Source of the DNA: Isoperla grammatica
Taxonomy: Eukaryota; Arthropoda; Insecta; Plecoptera; Perlodidae
Direction of reading: 5' to 3'
Length of the DNA stretch: 64,000 nucleotides
Assembly: GCA_945910005.1 (NCBI GenBank)
Contig: OX246748.1
Location: 8,595,363-8,659,362 of the forward strand
Made by a program: the position numbers and the translations under genes. The notes beneath the pieces were generated by a model. That model did no database searches and was not told where the DNA came from. It saw only the letters and a list, made by a program, of their open reading frames with translations. This document shows, one piece after another, positions 39,836 through 51,676 of the stretch; the stretch's first letter is position 1, and each line of letters begins with the position of its first letter.

Positions 39836-40987
39836 ATTATTGAAATAACTAGGGGGTTAATATCAATGTTTGAATGTCATCATCATTTAAATGTATATGT
39901 TCAAAAGAATATTGTAATGCAGGAAGCATATAAGCATTTAAATTAATATCCATTTATTGATTGATTGGTCTGATTGTGGAGATAGCTTTTTATTGCAGTA
40001 TGTAGACTTATTGCGATCTCAGGATTAAATGAAGAATTAACTTATACCCACGTCTTTGTCTGAATACTTAGAATTCCGTATAATTTTTATGATTAGCAGT
40101 CTTGCTCATGGTCAGTTTACAGATAATAGAAAAAACTCGTTATTTTATGGGATCCTAATTGTTACACAAGTATAAATCATTACCCACGCTTTAGAGTGCA
40201 TTATCTTTTATGAGCAGCTGTCTTAGAGATAGTCCAAGAGATATAACCACATCAACCATATTTGTTGAAGCAATTAGCAGTCTACAAGAAAAAAAACTAA
40301 CACAACATGACTGAACGTCACTAAAAATATTCAGAACACTTCATTACGTACTGTAAGAATTTTTAGGAGGGTTTAAACAACCCAACACAATAAACTGAAC
40401 TAAAATTCAAGACGAGGTAATAAAAGCGATGTTGAAATTGGCAAAGATCCCACAACAACACAAAAATTTGATAGTTATCTTGAAATCAAATTCCTTCCAC
40501 GTATGTGGCCTGGGAAAATAATATAACTATCCAATTGAAATTCTAGTCTGGGTCTCGTGGTTGGTAGGTCGTGGTATTTACATAGCAATAACTTTTCCAC
40601 ATCTAATTCCTACGTAGCTATACACAGAACAGTGACTTGCGAATCAACAATAGCGAATGGTAATTGGTAACTAGACCATGGCTATATAATAGTACACATC
40701 ATACGACTTAATTGTTTGTTTACTATAGAATTATGGAAATTGACAAGGCCACAACTGCAGAAGAAAGTGATTTGCCAAAACTTCAGTTCCCATGTGCAGC
40801 AAGTTAACTTTTGTTGGTTGTTTGCGTTCATAGACTTTACTTTAGACATAACTGAACATGGTACAGCTGTGGTGGACATCAGAGATTTCCCTCAGAGTGC
40901 GCGGTTCTGGTTCCCGCCGTCAGGCGTACATATTATTATGATGATTAATAAACTGCTATTAAACAGCTAAACGACGTATTCGATTGT

Positions 40988-41275
40988 TGTTGTTTAATGG
41001 GGCTTAACTTCTCAATTTTTTGCGACAATGGCTTATCGAGACGATGAGCGGGTGATACTGAAGGTGAGAAAAATGATGATGCAAAACGAAGCCACATCCG
41101 AATCAGATCTATTGTACGTCGCGTGGGTCGTCATACGGGAGTCCAGCAAGGGAGGGCAGGGCCAAGTGGGAGGAGAAATATTCAGTGGAACAGCGGGGGG
41201 GGGGGGGGGGGGGGAAGGGACAGGGTCTCCTTTTGTCGCCTCTTACGACTAGCAGAGTCACAACTATGATTATAC
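40988..41275 (-). mobile_element. composite SINE, H1 tail, module B, 20-nt G run, head C
   Basis: TTTAATGGGGCTTAACTTCTC, module B (CAGATCTATTGTACGTCGCG ... GTGGGAGGAG), G run 41,195-41,214, TCGCCTCTTACGACTAGCAG. Confidence 0.86.
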
Positions 41276-41440
41276 GACGTCGAGGGTGTTGTAGTATGAG
41301 GTGTTGTAGTATGAGGTGTTGTAGTATGTATGAGGACAACTAGATTAAAGCCATGTGCGCGTGTGTTTTGTTTATGTGTGTTTAGGTCAAAAGAGAAAGA
41401 AGAGGACATTTTATCGCCTCTCACGACTGGCAGAGTTATG

Positions 41441-41587
41441 ATTGATTGATATTTGGGCTTAACGTCTCATATTTCTGCAACGAGGCTAATCGAGACAATG
41501 AGTGGGTGATATATGAAGATGAAATATGGGGCTGTTTGGAGGAAAGGGGCAAGTAGGAGGGCGCGTGAGGAAAGGGGAAAGGGGAGG
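41441..41587 (-). mobile_element. SINE, H1 tail plus body, head lost
   Basis: GATTGATTGATATTTGGGCT ... GAGACAATGAGTGGGTGATA, body to GGAAAGGGGAGG, joined head-to-tail to the next copy. Confidence 0.84.
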
Positions 41588-41889
41588 TTGATTGATATTT
41601 GGGCTTAACGTCTCATATTTTTGCAACGAGACTAATCGAGACAATGAGTGGGTGATATATGAAGATGAAATTAGGGGCTCTTTGAAGGAGAGGGGCAAGT
41701 AGGAGGGCACGTGTGGAAAGGGGAGTAAAGGGGATTGGGGTGTGGACTGCACTTCGTCTGACTTCTACTCCTCGACCAGTCAGGCTAGGGTGGCCCTACC
41801 AGAAGCATACGCTTCCGCCGTCATAGCTCTCGGGATCAAAAAAGCACGCAAACCTGCCCACCACGATAAGGTAGCAGTCCCTGGGCAGG
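41588..41889 (-). mobile_element. near full-length SINE, H1 tail plus head A
   Basis: TTGATTGATATTTGGGCTTA ... body ... head A to GTCCCTGGGCAGG. With the preceding copy it forms a tandem pair. Similar sequences on either side (GGTCAAAAGAGAAAGAAG and a head-C piece at 41,355-41,440 and 41,890-42,025) show that the pair lies inside a local duplication. Confidence 0.88.
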
Positions 41890-42025
41890 TTATGTGTTTT
41901 GTTTACGTGAGTTTTGTTTATGTGTGTGTAAATAGGTCAAAAGAGAAAGAAGGACATTTTATCACCTCTTACGACTGGCAGAGTTACCCTGGGGCAAATT
42001 CTACCCCCGGGGCCCAGGCGGGGAA
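41890..42025 (-). mobile_element. SINE head C fragment
   Basis: ATCACCTCTTACGACTGGCAG, GGGGCAAATTCTACCCCCGG, GGCCCAGGCGGG. Confidence 0.7.
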
Positions 42026-42041
42026 AGTGATCAAGAACGTG

Positions 42042-42112
42042 ATATTGATATTTGGGCTCAACGTCTCATATTTTTGCAACGAGGCTAATCGAGACAATGA
42101 GTGAGAAATATT
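42042..42112 (-). mobile_element. SINE tail fragment, type H1
   Basis: ATTGATATTTGGGCTCAACG, CGTCTC ... GAGACAATGAGTG. Confidence 0.76.
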
Positions 42113-42376
42113 GTGATTCTTTCTATGCGGGCACCACGAGAAGACGAACCCAACTCGAACAATAATCGAACACGAATCGATCAGCAGGTAATCGAAGTGC
42201 AACACCGCCTTCTAATAAAGGACCTACGCCCCTTGGATCCCGCAGTGCACCAAGACAATCGATAATAACCCGGACGTTGTGGTGCATCGGTGTAGACTAC
42301 TAGGTCAACGATCTCGGCGGTAAGAGTCGAGGTGTAAGAGCTACAACACCATCCAATTCACGGCTAACAGATCACG
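42113..42376. other. no gene
   Basis: GC-intermediate sequence with no frame or repeat recognised. Confidence 0.35.
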
Positions 42377-42682
42377 ATTGATTGATATTTTATTGATATT
42401 TGGGCTTAACGTCTCATATTTTTGCAACAATGGCTAATCGAGACGATGAGCGGGTGAAATATGAAGATGTTGAAGAGAATCCCTTTCAATAAGATGTATG
42501 AAGAAGTAACAACACATTCCTAAGCTTCATAGCCAGGAGGACGGATACATTTTCAAATAAAAATAAATAAATTTAAATGTTATTTAAATTAAATACATTT
42601 TTGAGGAAAGGGGCAAGTGGGAGGGCGGGGAGGATAGGGGAAGTGGGAGGAAAAGGAAAGGTGAGGTTGTGAACTGCATTTA
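42377..42682 (-). mobile_element. SINE, H1 tail and body interrupted by AT-rich sequence
   Basis: Tail 42,377-42,475 with CGTCTC/GAGACG. Body words AGGAAAGGGGCAAGTGGGAG to GTGAACTGCATTT resume at 42,601-42,682. Confidence 0.7.
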
Positions 42683-43170
42683 AACAGAGGCCAATCACTT
42701 TTGTCCTCCACCCCCCACAAGCTCGTATCATAGAATAAGAACATTCCGGGGATGTTTGGGGATCCCGGAAGACGAGTGCATTTGGAATGAGGCAGTATAT
42801 CCGTCTCAAAAGGTACTCGCAGCCTGTCACGCTGCTCTGTCAGCCAGCTTTCTCTTGACATCGCTCGAGGGTCTCATGTGAACGTCAACCTTTTCCAAAA
42901 TATCTTACTTCTCCTGAGAGGGGCAGAAATGAATCATTTGCTCCTGATAGATGAGTTTCTCTTTTCAAAATACCCAGAGCTCCTCAGGATAAGGATTGTC
43001 AGAGATAATTTACTTCGGTACAAATGAATGAATTTATTGGGTCAACCAGTTAGGTCATTTTGCGCCACCAAGATGGTGTTTTGCAAGCTAAGTAATTAAG
43101 GAACTATGAAAGTAGTAATTATGTTTTAATTTTATATGAATTTAATTTATATTATTTTGTATCGGTACAA
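42683..43170. other. no confirmed gene; decayed H4 tail near 43,035-43,090
   Basis: CAACCAGTTAGGTCATTTTG followed by CGCCACCAAGATGGTGTTTTG is shared with 52,220-52,285. The rest is unassigned. Confidence 0.5.
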
Positions 43171-43173
43171 ATG

Positions 43174-43300
43174 ATGATAGTTGGGTTTTACGTCCTCCCA
43201 TAGTTTTGCATCTTGGCTAATCGAGACGACGAGTGGGTGAAATACGAAGATGGCGGCGAAAAAACGCCTCAGGTGCGAATCAGATCCAGCAAGGGAGGGG
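43174..43300 (-). mobile_element. diverged SINE tail, type H1
   Basis: TTGGGTTTTACGTCCTCCCA ... GGCTAATCGAGACGACGAG, then GCGAATCAGATCCAGCAAGG. Confidence 0.65.
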
Positions 43301-43390
43301 ATTGATTGATAGATTTATGGGTTTAGGGCGCTTGGAACAGCGAGGGTTATTCGCTCCTCCAAGATGTATATTACTAGTATATTTTGAAAA
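43301..43390 (-). mobile_element. SINE tail fragment, type H2
   Basis: ATTGATTGATAGATTTATGG, TTTAGGGCGC ... TTCGCTCC. Follows the same AAGATGTATATTACTAGTAT flank as the 25,150 copy (AAGATGTATATAACCAGTAT), so these two share more than the tail. Confidence 0.75.
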
Positions 43391-43681
43391 CAGTTAAATA
43401 AGAGCGATAGTTGGTGTCCCAAAACATTGCCCAAGTCGACATATTATGTAGATCATCATAGTCATTAAAACATAGCCATGGTCGATATATGGGAATCATT
43501 TAATCGTTGTACCATTAAAACAGTTCGTTAGTCGTCATATTGAGTAATTGAATCGTATTCCGCAGAACATAGCAAGGGTCGGCATAGTGTGGGGATCAAT
43601 GTTAAGATAAACAACACGAAATATTTCTACACATATTATCACAAGCGTTCAACATGCCAGTGAGAATTTTGAAAAAGTTTT

Positions 43682-43790
43682 GGTGGGGGGGGGGGGGGGG
43701 GGGGGCAAGTGGGAGGAGAAATCTTCAATTGTGCAATGGGATGATAAGGACAATGTCTCCTTTTGTCGCCTCTTGCAGCAAGGCGAATTT
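43682..43790 (-). mobile_element. SINE fragment, 21-nt G run and module B/C remnants
   Basis: G run 43,685-43,705, CAAGTGGGAGGAGAAATC, TCTCCTTTTGTCGCCTCTTG. Confidence 0.65.
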
Positions 43791-44420
43791 GGCGCTAGCA
43801 AATAACTTTTTCGAATTTTCGACCACAGAACCCAGCAAACGTGGCTTAAGGGCGATATCTGAGAATACCTTCAACGAAGACTTTTTTAAAGATGCTGAAG
43901 ACCCGCCGACCCGACTAACGTTGGAAACAGACGTGTTGAAATATATTATTTATATTGTTATTATTTTTCTATTATTATAAGTATCAGTATCAGTATTATT
44001 ATTATTATTATTGATCATGAGACGTTAGTCGCGTCATATGACAGGCAATTATAAAAGTAAAAAGGTTTCTATTTATTTGTGATTTTTCAATCTCAAAATA
44101 AAATGTTCACTATACAATTGGAAATTAATGCTTATGTATATATAGTTGATGGATACTGATATAAAACAAACATCGTAAACTATAAGAAACGAATATGACA
44201 GTTGAAAATGCCCGCGAAGATGAAAGTGGTATTCAGGCTGGGTTGAGTACATTATACATGTTTATAAAAAGTCGGATAAACGATTAAAATATCTGGAAAT
44301 GTACATTTTATATTCTGGAAATTGTATCAGTTTTCGACTGTGAAAAAATGACTTTATAAAAAAATACGCTTAATCTGCAACATGGCTTTTGAATATGTGA
44401 GATCATTTGCGTTACGAGAA
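43791..44420. other. no gene; small ATT microsatellite near 43,990
   Basis: AT-rich, nothing recognised. Confidence 0.4.
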
Positions 44421-44540
44421 TTGATTGATATCTGGGCTTAACGTTTCATATTTTTGCAACTTGGCTAATCGAGGCAATGAGTGGGTGAAATATGTTGATG
44501 GAATAGGGGGCTGTTTAGAGGAAAGGGGCAAGTAGGCGTG
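44421..44540 (-). mobile_element. SINE tail fragment, type H1
   Basis: TTGATTGATATCTGGGCTTA, CGTTTC ... GAGGCAATGAGTGGG, short body. Confidence 0.76.
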
Positions 44541-44899
44541 GTGCGTATACTGTGATGGACATTTAATATGGCCAGGCTAAACGTAAAAATAAAACTATTC
44601 CATGATTGATTCAACTAATTATTCCTATGAGTCTTAAACCACGCCAAAGTACCATTTAAATAGATCTCGTGGGTTGGTGTCATTTAAAACCTTGTTGCAG
44701 AAAAACACGAGTGGGTTTATTTTTATTTGATCTCGTCAATCTTTGCGAGTCGTTTTCAATTCTACTTTTATGCCACTTGTTGCTTTTTTTGTTCGCTTTT
44801 TCTTTCTCTATACCTTTCGAAAGAAAAATCTAATCGATTTTAAATTTGGATCATCTACAAGCTTCGATGTGCATTGAACGTTTTAACGTTCATTCAACT
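44541..44899. other. no gene
   Basis: AT-rich, nothing recognised. Confidence 0.35.
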
Positions 44900-45440
44900 C
44901 AGGGCTGCCACTGCATGACACTTTCAAAAACAGTTGCTTTAGTTGCCTATAATGTTTAAAAAAGTTGCTTTTTAGTTGCCAAAATGCAATTAAATAGTTG
45001 CCCAAAAGTTGCTTATGCAGCCAAATTCCAAACGATTTTTTGGGGGGAAAGTTGGTGATTACCAACATAATAGTGAGATTCTTGAACACTTGACAATACA
45101 CTTTACAAATGGTTCACTTTACAAATGGTGCCAACCTAAATGACTCTAAAAGTTTAAAATATACAAGGCTGTAAAAGGATTCAGATTCACAAAAAAAATT
45201 GTAGATTTTTTATTATGTCATAAAAATTGCATAATTTTTGTATTTAACGAAAAAACAAGATTTAGGTTTTTTGGTAAAATCTGCACTTTGGCATTTAATG
45301 TATGTACAAAACACATGTGAAGGTAGAAATAGTTGCTTAATAGTTGCTTTTAGGGTTGTTTGCCCAAAATAGTTGCTGATTAGTTGCTTTCTTTAAAAAA
45401 GTTGCTAAATAGTTGAAAATAGTTGCCAGTGGCAGCCCTG
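44900..45440. mobile_element. hAT-like MITE, 0.54 kb, CAGGGCTGCCACTG ends
   Basis: CAGGGCTGCCACTG (44,900) mirrors CAGTGGCAGCCCTG (ending 45,440). Inside both ends are clusters of AGTTGC and TAGTTGCTTTT words, repeated many times. AACGTTTT occurs directly right of the element and 15 bp left of it, so a target duplication is possible but not clean. CAGGGCTGCCACT ends with AGTTGC subterminal repeats fit hAT elements. Confidence 0.8.
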
Positions 45441-45567
45441 AACGTTTTGCGACAAAATGGTCAGAAAGTTACTTCGTTTCTCGACTTAACAACTTCCATG
45501 TATTATTCTTCAGCATCTTATTTTACAACGCTTATATTAGCTTGCCTTAATTGTTTGTCTGAACGGA

Positions 45568-46460
45568 ATCTTTGAATCGATATTCCATCTACTTCTAGAT
45601 GTCCGATCAAGCTGAAATGTTTTACACATACGTATTCCTGATGACAATACATGAATCAACTGTTATATTTACTAAATTGTCAATTAATTCATCATAATTA
45701 ATTAATTAATGTTTTACATGGAAATCGATGAATCTTTGAATCGATATTCCACCTACTTCTAGATGTCCGATCAAGCTGAAATGTTTTACACATACGTATT
45801 CCTGATGACAATACATGAATCAACTGTTATATTTACTAAATTGTCAATTAATTCATCATAATTAATTAATTAATGTTTTACATGGAAATCGATGAATCTT
45901 TGAATCGATATTCCACCTACTTTTTAATGTCCGATCAAGCTGAAATGTTTTACACATACGTATTCCTGATGACAATACATGAATCAACTGTTATATTTAC
46001 TAAATTGTCAATTAATTCATCATAATTAATTAATTAATGTTTTATATGGAAATCGATGTTTAACCCACTTTCCAACGTCAAATCGAGTTTAAAGTTTTCA
46101 CACAGACGAATCAATTGTCATATTTACTAAAGTTTTAATTAATTCATCATAATAATTTAATTAATGCTTTACATGGAAATCGATGTTCAAACCACTTCCC
46201 AACGTCGAATCGAGTTGAAAGTTTTCACACAGACGTATTCTTAATGACAATACACGAATCAATTGTCATATTTACTAAATAATCAATTAAGCCATCATAA
46301 TTAATTAATTGATGTTTTATATGGGGATCGATAAAACACTCACTTTCGAACGTCGAATTGAGCTGAAACACAGAGGTATTCTTAATGACAATACATGAAT
46401 CAATTGTCATATTTACTAAATAATCAACTAAACCATCATAATTAATTAATCGATATTCGA
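45568..46460. repeat. 164-bp tandem repeat, about 5 copies, decaying rightward
   Basis: ATCTTTGAATCGATATTCC recurs at 45,568, 45,732 and 45,896. Further copies near 46,060, 46,180 and 46,330 keep CATGAATCAA, TTTACTAAAT and ATAATTAATTAAT but have indels. The first three are almost identical. Confidence 0.9.
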
Positions 46461-46575
46461 TATATATTCGATTGCAAGATTCTTTAAGACTAAAAAGTAT
46501 AAAATAATATTAGATGAAAAAAATATTTTTTTTTAAATTTCTCTCTTCATTTAACCAAAAAACTAGAATATTACG

Positions 46576-46740
46576 TGTTTAACGACGTACTCGACAACTG
46601 GGTGATAAAATGTCGCCGGAGATTGGAAGAGAATGATGAGTATGAAAGGAAAACTAAAGAAAAACGCGGTGAGAGGGTGGAATGGGGAAAACAGAGAACC
46701 TCATCGCGTCGAAGACACTCTGGGCAAAATTCTACCTAAC
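46576..46740 (-). mobile_element. SINE, H3 tail with degenerate head C
   Basis: GTTTAACGACGTACTCGACA ... AAAATGTCGCCGG: stem CGACGT pairs with ATGTCG (one G-U). Ends GACACTCTGGGCAAAATTCTAC. Confidence 0.75.
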
Positions 46741-47539
46741 CTTAAAAAATATAGTTATACATGATTTAATAACAATGATAATGACTACAATAGCAATAAT
46801 AGCTACAAAAAATAAAATAATAACAATAATAATGAAAATATAACGATGATGATAGTAATAATAACAACAATCAGAAAAGTGGCGTCAGGTAATGACATGA
46901 GCCAAAAACTCATATCCGTGGGCGAAAAGGTAATTCGATACCCTTGACATTGTTAAACCTATTAAGTAATAAATGCTCTCTCATTCGTCGAATGGTGCAT
47001 TCCGAAATAGGCAAGACAAGTAATTATAAAACTACAACACGATATTCACCAAGTTTGGCTAGTTGCCCTGTCAAACAACACCACTAGGAAGAAACAAATT
47101 GCTTCGAAGCAACTCTACTCAACGCTTTAACAGGTTGCGGTAGGAGTGAGTGTGAGTGTGTATATATATGATGCATCTATACGTGATAAAATAATTGACA
47201 ACTAATTTAAATCAAAGAATTTTATAGCTATGTCTGAGTGCGAGTGGGGGTATTTCATGGTTGAAGGTTATGGCCGAAATGACTTTGAACTGTGGATGCT
47301 TCTTGCAAGCAATGTTTACACATGCTTTTATCGCCCACGGTTATAAAACACAGTGTCCATAGAATGAAACGTTAGATTGTAAAGAGAGATTCTTCTTAGT
47401 TTTATTATGGGCTCTATCGTTCACAATGGAAGGTCTGACAAAGACAAGAAATTGTTGGAAAATGGCCGCCCAAAAAAATGGAGATTTTGTTTGGTTTGTC
47501 GAGATGTTAGTATCGAGCAGGGGTGGGTAAACTGTTTGA
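46741..47539. other. no gene
   Basis: AT-rich with AAT-rich low-complexity sequence near 46,760-46,870. Confidence 0.4.
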
Positions 47540-47672
47540 TTTGATTATTTAATGCGTAACGACGTACTGCTCGACAGCTGTTGGTCATATAAAATCTGGG
47601 GAGGGGGGGGGGGGTCATTTTGTCGCCCCTTACCACTGGCAGAGTAGTCACCCGGAGCCCAGATGGCGAACG
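47540..47672 (-). mobile_element. SINE, H3 tail, G run, head C
   Basis: TGCGTAACGACGTACTGCTC, TTGGTCATATAAAATC, G run near 47,600, TTGTCGCCCCTTACCACTGG. Confidence 0.76.
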
Positions 47673-47713
47673 TTGGCTTGGAAACCAATTGCAACAGATA
47701 ATTAGCAATAGAG

Positions 47714-47876
47714 ATTGATATTTGGGCTCAACGTCTTATATTTTTGCAACTTGGCAAATCAAGACGATGAGTGAAGATGAAATTGGGAGATCATCGGAGG
47801 AAAGGGGCAAGTAGGAGGGCGGGTAGGAAAGGGGATAGAGAAGGGAGTGGAGAGGGTGTGGACTGCATTTCGTCAA
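47714..47876 (-). mobile_element. SINE, H1 tail with A-T stem variant, truncated head A
   Basis: CGTCTTATATTTTTGCAACT ... AAATCAAGACGATGAGTG: stem CGTCTT/AAGACG. Body and GGACTGCATTTCGTC. Confidence 0.82.
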
Positions 47877-47969
47877 TACATTTTGAAATGTTCACACATA
47901 ATATATGACTCGGATATTGATCGAATTGTCTAGACGAACAGCGGTGGGCAAACTTATTGAACCAAAGGA

Positions 47970-48045
47970 AATTGATGATGATGATTGGTATAGTGTTTAA
48001 GGGCGCTTCGACAGCGAAGATCATTCGCGTCAAGACAATTTTAAT
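47970..48045 (-). mobile_element. SINE tail fragment, type H2
   Basis: GTTTAAGGGCGCTTCGACAG, GATCATTCGCGTCAAGAC: stem GGCGC/GCGTC with one G-U. Confidence 0.65.
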
Positions 48046-48200
48046 GAAGGCCATACGTAAAACAATCATTTCCATTGAAATCATTGCCACGGTCGACATA
48101 GAGAAAACAGATGAATGCCAAGAACGATACAGCAGCGTCGTAGTGCTGTCGACCACCTAGTGCGTTTGGAGACCATCCACGAAGGCTTTGTTGCCAAAGG

Positions 48201-48310
48201 ATTGATTGATATTTGGCATAAACGTTTCATATTTTTGCAACGAGGCTAATCGAGACAATGAGTGGATGAATTATGAAAATAATGGGGGTTGTTAAGAGGT
48301 AAAAGGCCAG
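48201..48310 (-). mobile_element. SINE, H1 tail plus short body
   Basis: GATTGATTGATATTTGGCAT, CGTTTC ... GAGACAATGAGTGGATGA, GTTAAGAGGTAAAAGGCCAG. Confidence 0.78.
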
Positions 48311-48606
48311 TAGATAGATATTTGGGCTTAACGTCTCATATTTTTGCAACGAGGCTAATCGAGACAATGAGTGGATGATATATGAAGATGAACTAGGGGG
48401 GTGTTTGGAGGAAAGGGTCGGGAGAAAAGGGGAAAAGCGAGGCAAGGGAGTGGGGAGGATGTGGACTGCATTTTGTCTGACTTCTCCTCCTCGTCCTGTC
48501 CGGCTAGGGTGGCCCTACCAGAAGCATACGCTTCCGCCGACATAGCTCCAGGAATCATCAAAGCGCACAAACCTGCCCACCGCGATAAGGTAGAAGTGCA
48601 TGGGCA
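48311..48606 (-). mobile_element. near full-length SINE, H1 tail plus head A
   Basis: GATAGATATTTGGGCTTAAC ... body ... head A (TTTTGTCTGACTTCTCC ... CACCGCGATAAGGTAG), ending TGCATGGGCAAAGG. Joined directly to the preceding copy. Confidence 0.86.
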
Positions 48607-50189
48607 AAGGAACTTGCTAAAGTAAATACTTCGGCCTCGGAACCAATTGCTATTACTACCCTTCAAGTCAATCCGGTGTTTCCAACATACAATAAACTCC
48701 AGAAGAGGTACCGTACACAGGGAAACACATGAATACCACTGTAGTATTTCAATTGTGGTCTATAGGCACCGTGTGTTAGTACATACAGCGCTATATGTGG
48801 CAAAATTTAGCAACTTATTGGTTGAAGATTTCATTCCGCGAAAATAGTGCGGATATTATTGTAAAATATCTTGTTTTTTGTATTTTGTTTGTTAGTTCTT
48901 CTTGTTGTTTTTATCTACTTTGTTTTGTTGTTGTGTTTGTTTTTCATTGTCTTGTTTTGTTTGTAAGTCTTGTTTGTAAGTCTAAAACGTGTCCTGATTT
49001 AAATGGCACCTTGCATTTTAAGGTGGACTGATAGTATTCATAATCTGCCCAAAACTTTTAAAAGCCGTATTTAATTAAACAACTTTCAAAATTTGCCGTT
49101 ATGCCGTTATAGACGTAGGAAGATCGACGCTGCTTTAAGTGACATTGCCACATGAGCGCTTGTTTTCACTAGCGCCCTCAGTGGCCAAACTAGGCGCCCT
49201 ATAATCAAAACACGAAAAAGTTATAACCAGAAGTACACAATAATTTGTTTATATTAATGTGGCAGTGAGTTTCTATGGTAATTTCTTTGTGTGTTTTAAT
49301 GAATCTTGAATAGCATAAGACATCGCCCACCGCCACACTGGATAAAATGAAGCGATATTCGATGGGGGTAACCGAAAAATGTTGTCTTGATTTTCAGAGC
49401 GGATCTCTCAACAAAAAATAGTTTGCTGTATCACCCCACCCCCCTCCAACAGACACACACAGCAAGATAAGCACTAACTTTCTTGGACACGCATTAATTA
49501 ACATTAATTAATTAATTAATTAAACAAACAATGTTATTCATTCAGCGGGGCATGTGTAACTGTTCTCTGTAAAAGTAAGTTCTGTAAAAGTAAAAGTTCT
49601 GTAAAAGTAAAAGTTCTGTACAAGTTATCCACGTTGTAATTTCTTTTTCTTTTCAGAATTGAAAACATCTGTCAGCACAAATGACTTCTAAGTTCAATCG
49701 AATTCCACATTTTGCGTCGAATTTAATTTCTCCAACAATCAAAATTTTATTTAAATGGAACAAAATATATATTTATGTATCTGCCTTATCGTGTTATAAA
49801 ATGATGATTGTAACTCTGTACTTTAATATTTTCTGAAGTTTAATACAGTTTTTGAAATTTAATTTCGTTCCTAATTCATTTATTCAGCTAGGGGCTTTTT
49901 TCAAATTAATCGCCAGTAATAATGATAAATACACTAACTAATGAACAGCAATAAGTACATTATGGTTAAACCAACAAATAATTAATTAATATATTTATTA
50001 TAAAACAATATAATTTCACAACAATATCAATTACAATATATATATATTTATATTGATTACACCCTAGTTCACTAGACCTCTGTGGTCATCCAGTGTTCAT
50101 TGGTGAACCATCAGTTTTTGTCAATAAAGGTTAATTTTCTTTTTGTGTACATGGAACAGTGCTAATTCCTCGAGTGGGTATGCGGATTC
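48607..50189. other. no gene; possible CTCF-like motif at 49,172
   Basis: AT-rich. GCGCCCTCAGTGG at 49,172-49,184 resembles the CTCF core on the minus strand. An 18-bp unit (GTTCTGTAAAAGTAAAA) repeats about three times at 49,560-49,622. Confidence 0.35.
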
Positions 50190-50292
50190 TAGTTACTTAT
50201 AAAAGTAATTCCGTTACAGTTACATTAAAATGGAAGTAATTGAAATACTCAAAAAGTAACTAATTACTTTTACTCAGTTACTTCACAACACT
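50190..50292. mobile_element. end fragment of a hAT-like MITE
   Basis: AAAAGTAACTAATTACTTTT, then ACTCAGTTACTTCACAACACTG. The TTACTTNNACAACACTG type of end is common in hAT elements. No matching left end was found. Confidence 0.45.
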
Positions 50293-51334
50293 GAATCCTG
50301 GTAAGATGGTTGGGTCGTAAAGAGGGGCGGAAAGTACGAAGCAGAATAGCTTGAAAGAGAAACACTAGACAAGAACCCTGCTTGCGAGCACTGGTCACCA
50401 CGAGAAGGTGCGCTCACCACCAAAGAATGTAAACAAATCCACATTTTGGTCACTTATATGGTAGTTGTGACGTCAAACAAATCTCCCCTACAGCAGTCCA
50501 GTATTTAAGGATAACAACTCTCCTTTTTACACAATCTGTTTATAATTATGATTCATGCTGATGTTCAGAAGATGCCAAAAATCATCCGAAGGTTTTTCTA
50601 TGGAGTTTTTTTTAAACCTCGTCGCACTCTCTATTGAAATGTGCGCGGTATAAATACGCCCATTTTACTGTTAGTTTTGCCGGAGAATTCCTCCCAACTT
50701 AATTCGCTATACAAGTTATTGCGGTTTTGCTTGGAGCGTCGATGCATCTTTCAAAATATGAATATGAAATATACACTTTTTGCAATGATACTGTTTTTAC
50801 TTGGCAATGTAAGGTACGTGCACTCTTGCACGAATGATCAAGTATAATATATATTTCTTAATTATTCTGTAGATTGGTTTGTAACAGGTTAACTACACTA
50901 TTTCCTCTAACCTTCAAGTCATTTTATACCACAATATCCAATACAACGGATTATTCCAGATGACATGTTGCCTCGTGCACTCACTAGGAACCAATTAACT
51001 ATATATTTGAAATGTATTGTATAACCTGTTTGACAAAAATAAAACTTTCAACTTTCAACTTTCAAGTATATTACAACCTCAGTCTGACTATACGACTTCC
51101 CACAAAATATCCAAATATTCCTACAAACCATTCAGACGAATTAAGGAAGAATTATATACATCATATATCTTCCTGATAAATCTGTATTGTTTGGTTTGAT
51201 TATCAATTGTTTAAACGCAATAGTATTTTCTCTACTTATAACAACAAATACATAATATAGCATCGACGGAGTAACAATCTTTACTCATAACCGGGGTGGT
51301 TATAAGAAACATCCAGTTGAATATTTCTTTTTGC
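50293..51334. other. no gene; retroelement-like 3' tail near 51,025-51,066
   Basis: TTTGACAAAAATAAAACTTT is followed by three TCAACTT units, a pattern seen at the 3' ends of some LINEs/Penelope-like elements. No coding part precedes it. The frame at 50,641-50,847 shows a hydrophobic stretch (YTLFAMILFLLGNVRYV), but it has no support as a gene. Confidence 0.4.
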
Positions 51335-51354
51335 GGGGGGGGGGGGGGGGGGGG
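51335..51354 (+). repeat. homopolymer G run, 20 nt
   Basis: Isolated uninterrupted G tract, not inside a recognisable SINE. Confidence 0.95.
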
Positions 51355-51388
51355 TTCAGATAATAAAGGAGGCCGGCAAGTGTAAGGG

Positions 51389-51487
51389 AGACTTAACGTC
51401 TCATATTTTTGCAACTTGGCTAATCGAGACGATGAATGGGTGAAATATGAAGATGAAATTGGGGGCTCTTTGGAGGAAAGGGGCAAG
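51389..51487 (-). mobile_element. SINE, H1 tail plus body, truncated on both sides
   Basis: ACTTAACGTCTCATATTTTT ... GAGACGATGAATGGG, CTCTTTGGAGGAAAGGGGCAA, joined to the next copy. Confidence 0.82.
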
Positions 51488-51676
51488 ATTGATTGATTGA
51501 TATTTGGGCTTAACGTCTTATATTTTTGCAACTTGGCTAATCAAGACGATGAGTGGGTGATAATGAAGATGAAATTGGGGGCTCTTTGGAGGAAAGGGGC
51601 AAACAGGAGGGCGCGTGAAGAAAAGGGAAAGGGGAGGAAAGGGGATTGGGGTGTGGACTGCATTTCGTCTGACTCT
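51488..51676 (-). mobile_element. SINE, H1 tail with A-T stem variant, truncated head A
   Basis: ATTGATTGATTGATATTTGG, CGTCTT ... AAGACGATGAG (compensated stem), body, GGACTGCATTTCGTCTGACT. Confidence 0.86.

Larger units (their letters stand above)
38586..40985. other. no confirmed gene; two decayed H4 tails and a possible exon
   Basis: 38,620-38,790 contains a short duplicated block (ACACCCGAGGAC). Two diverged paralogous blocks lie around 38,990-39,440 and 39,480-39,850 (shared TTATGTTGTACTAGTGATG and GGTCATTTTGC), each with an H4-type SINE tail. Near 40,734 an ATG frame begins MEIDKATTAEESDL and stops after 24 codons, and a second frame downstream reads VVDIRDFPQSARFWFPP. Either could be exon remnants; I cannot assign them. 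Confidence 0.4.

Noticed and set aside
44010..44040. Possible reverse-oriented H1 tail (GAGACGTTA)
   Set aside because: Only nine bases agree. The expected GCCC, loop and second stem half are absent, so it is not counted against the orientation bias.
51017..51199. Short gene at 51.0 kb
   Set aside because: No splice or start context; the left part is a retroelement-type 3' tail.
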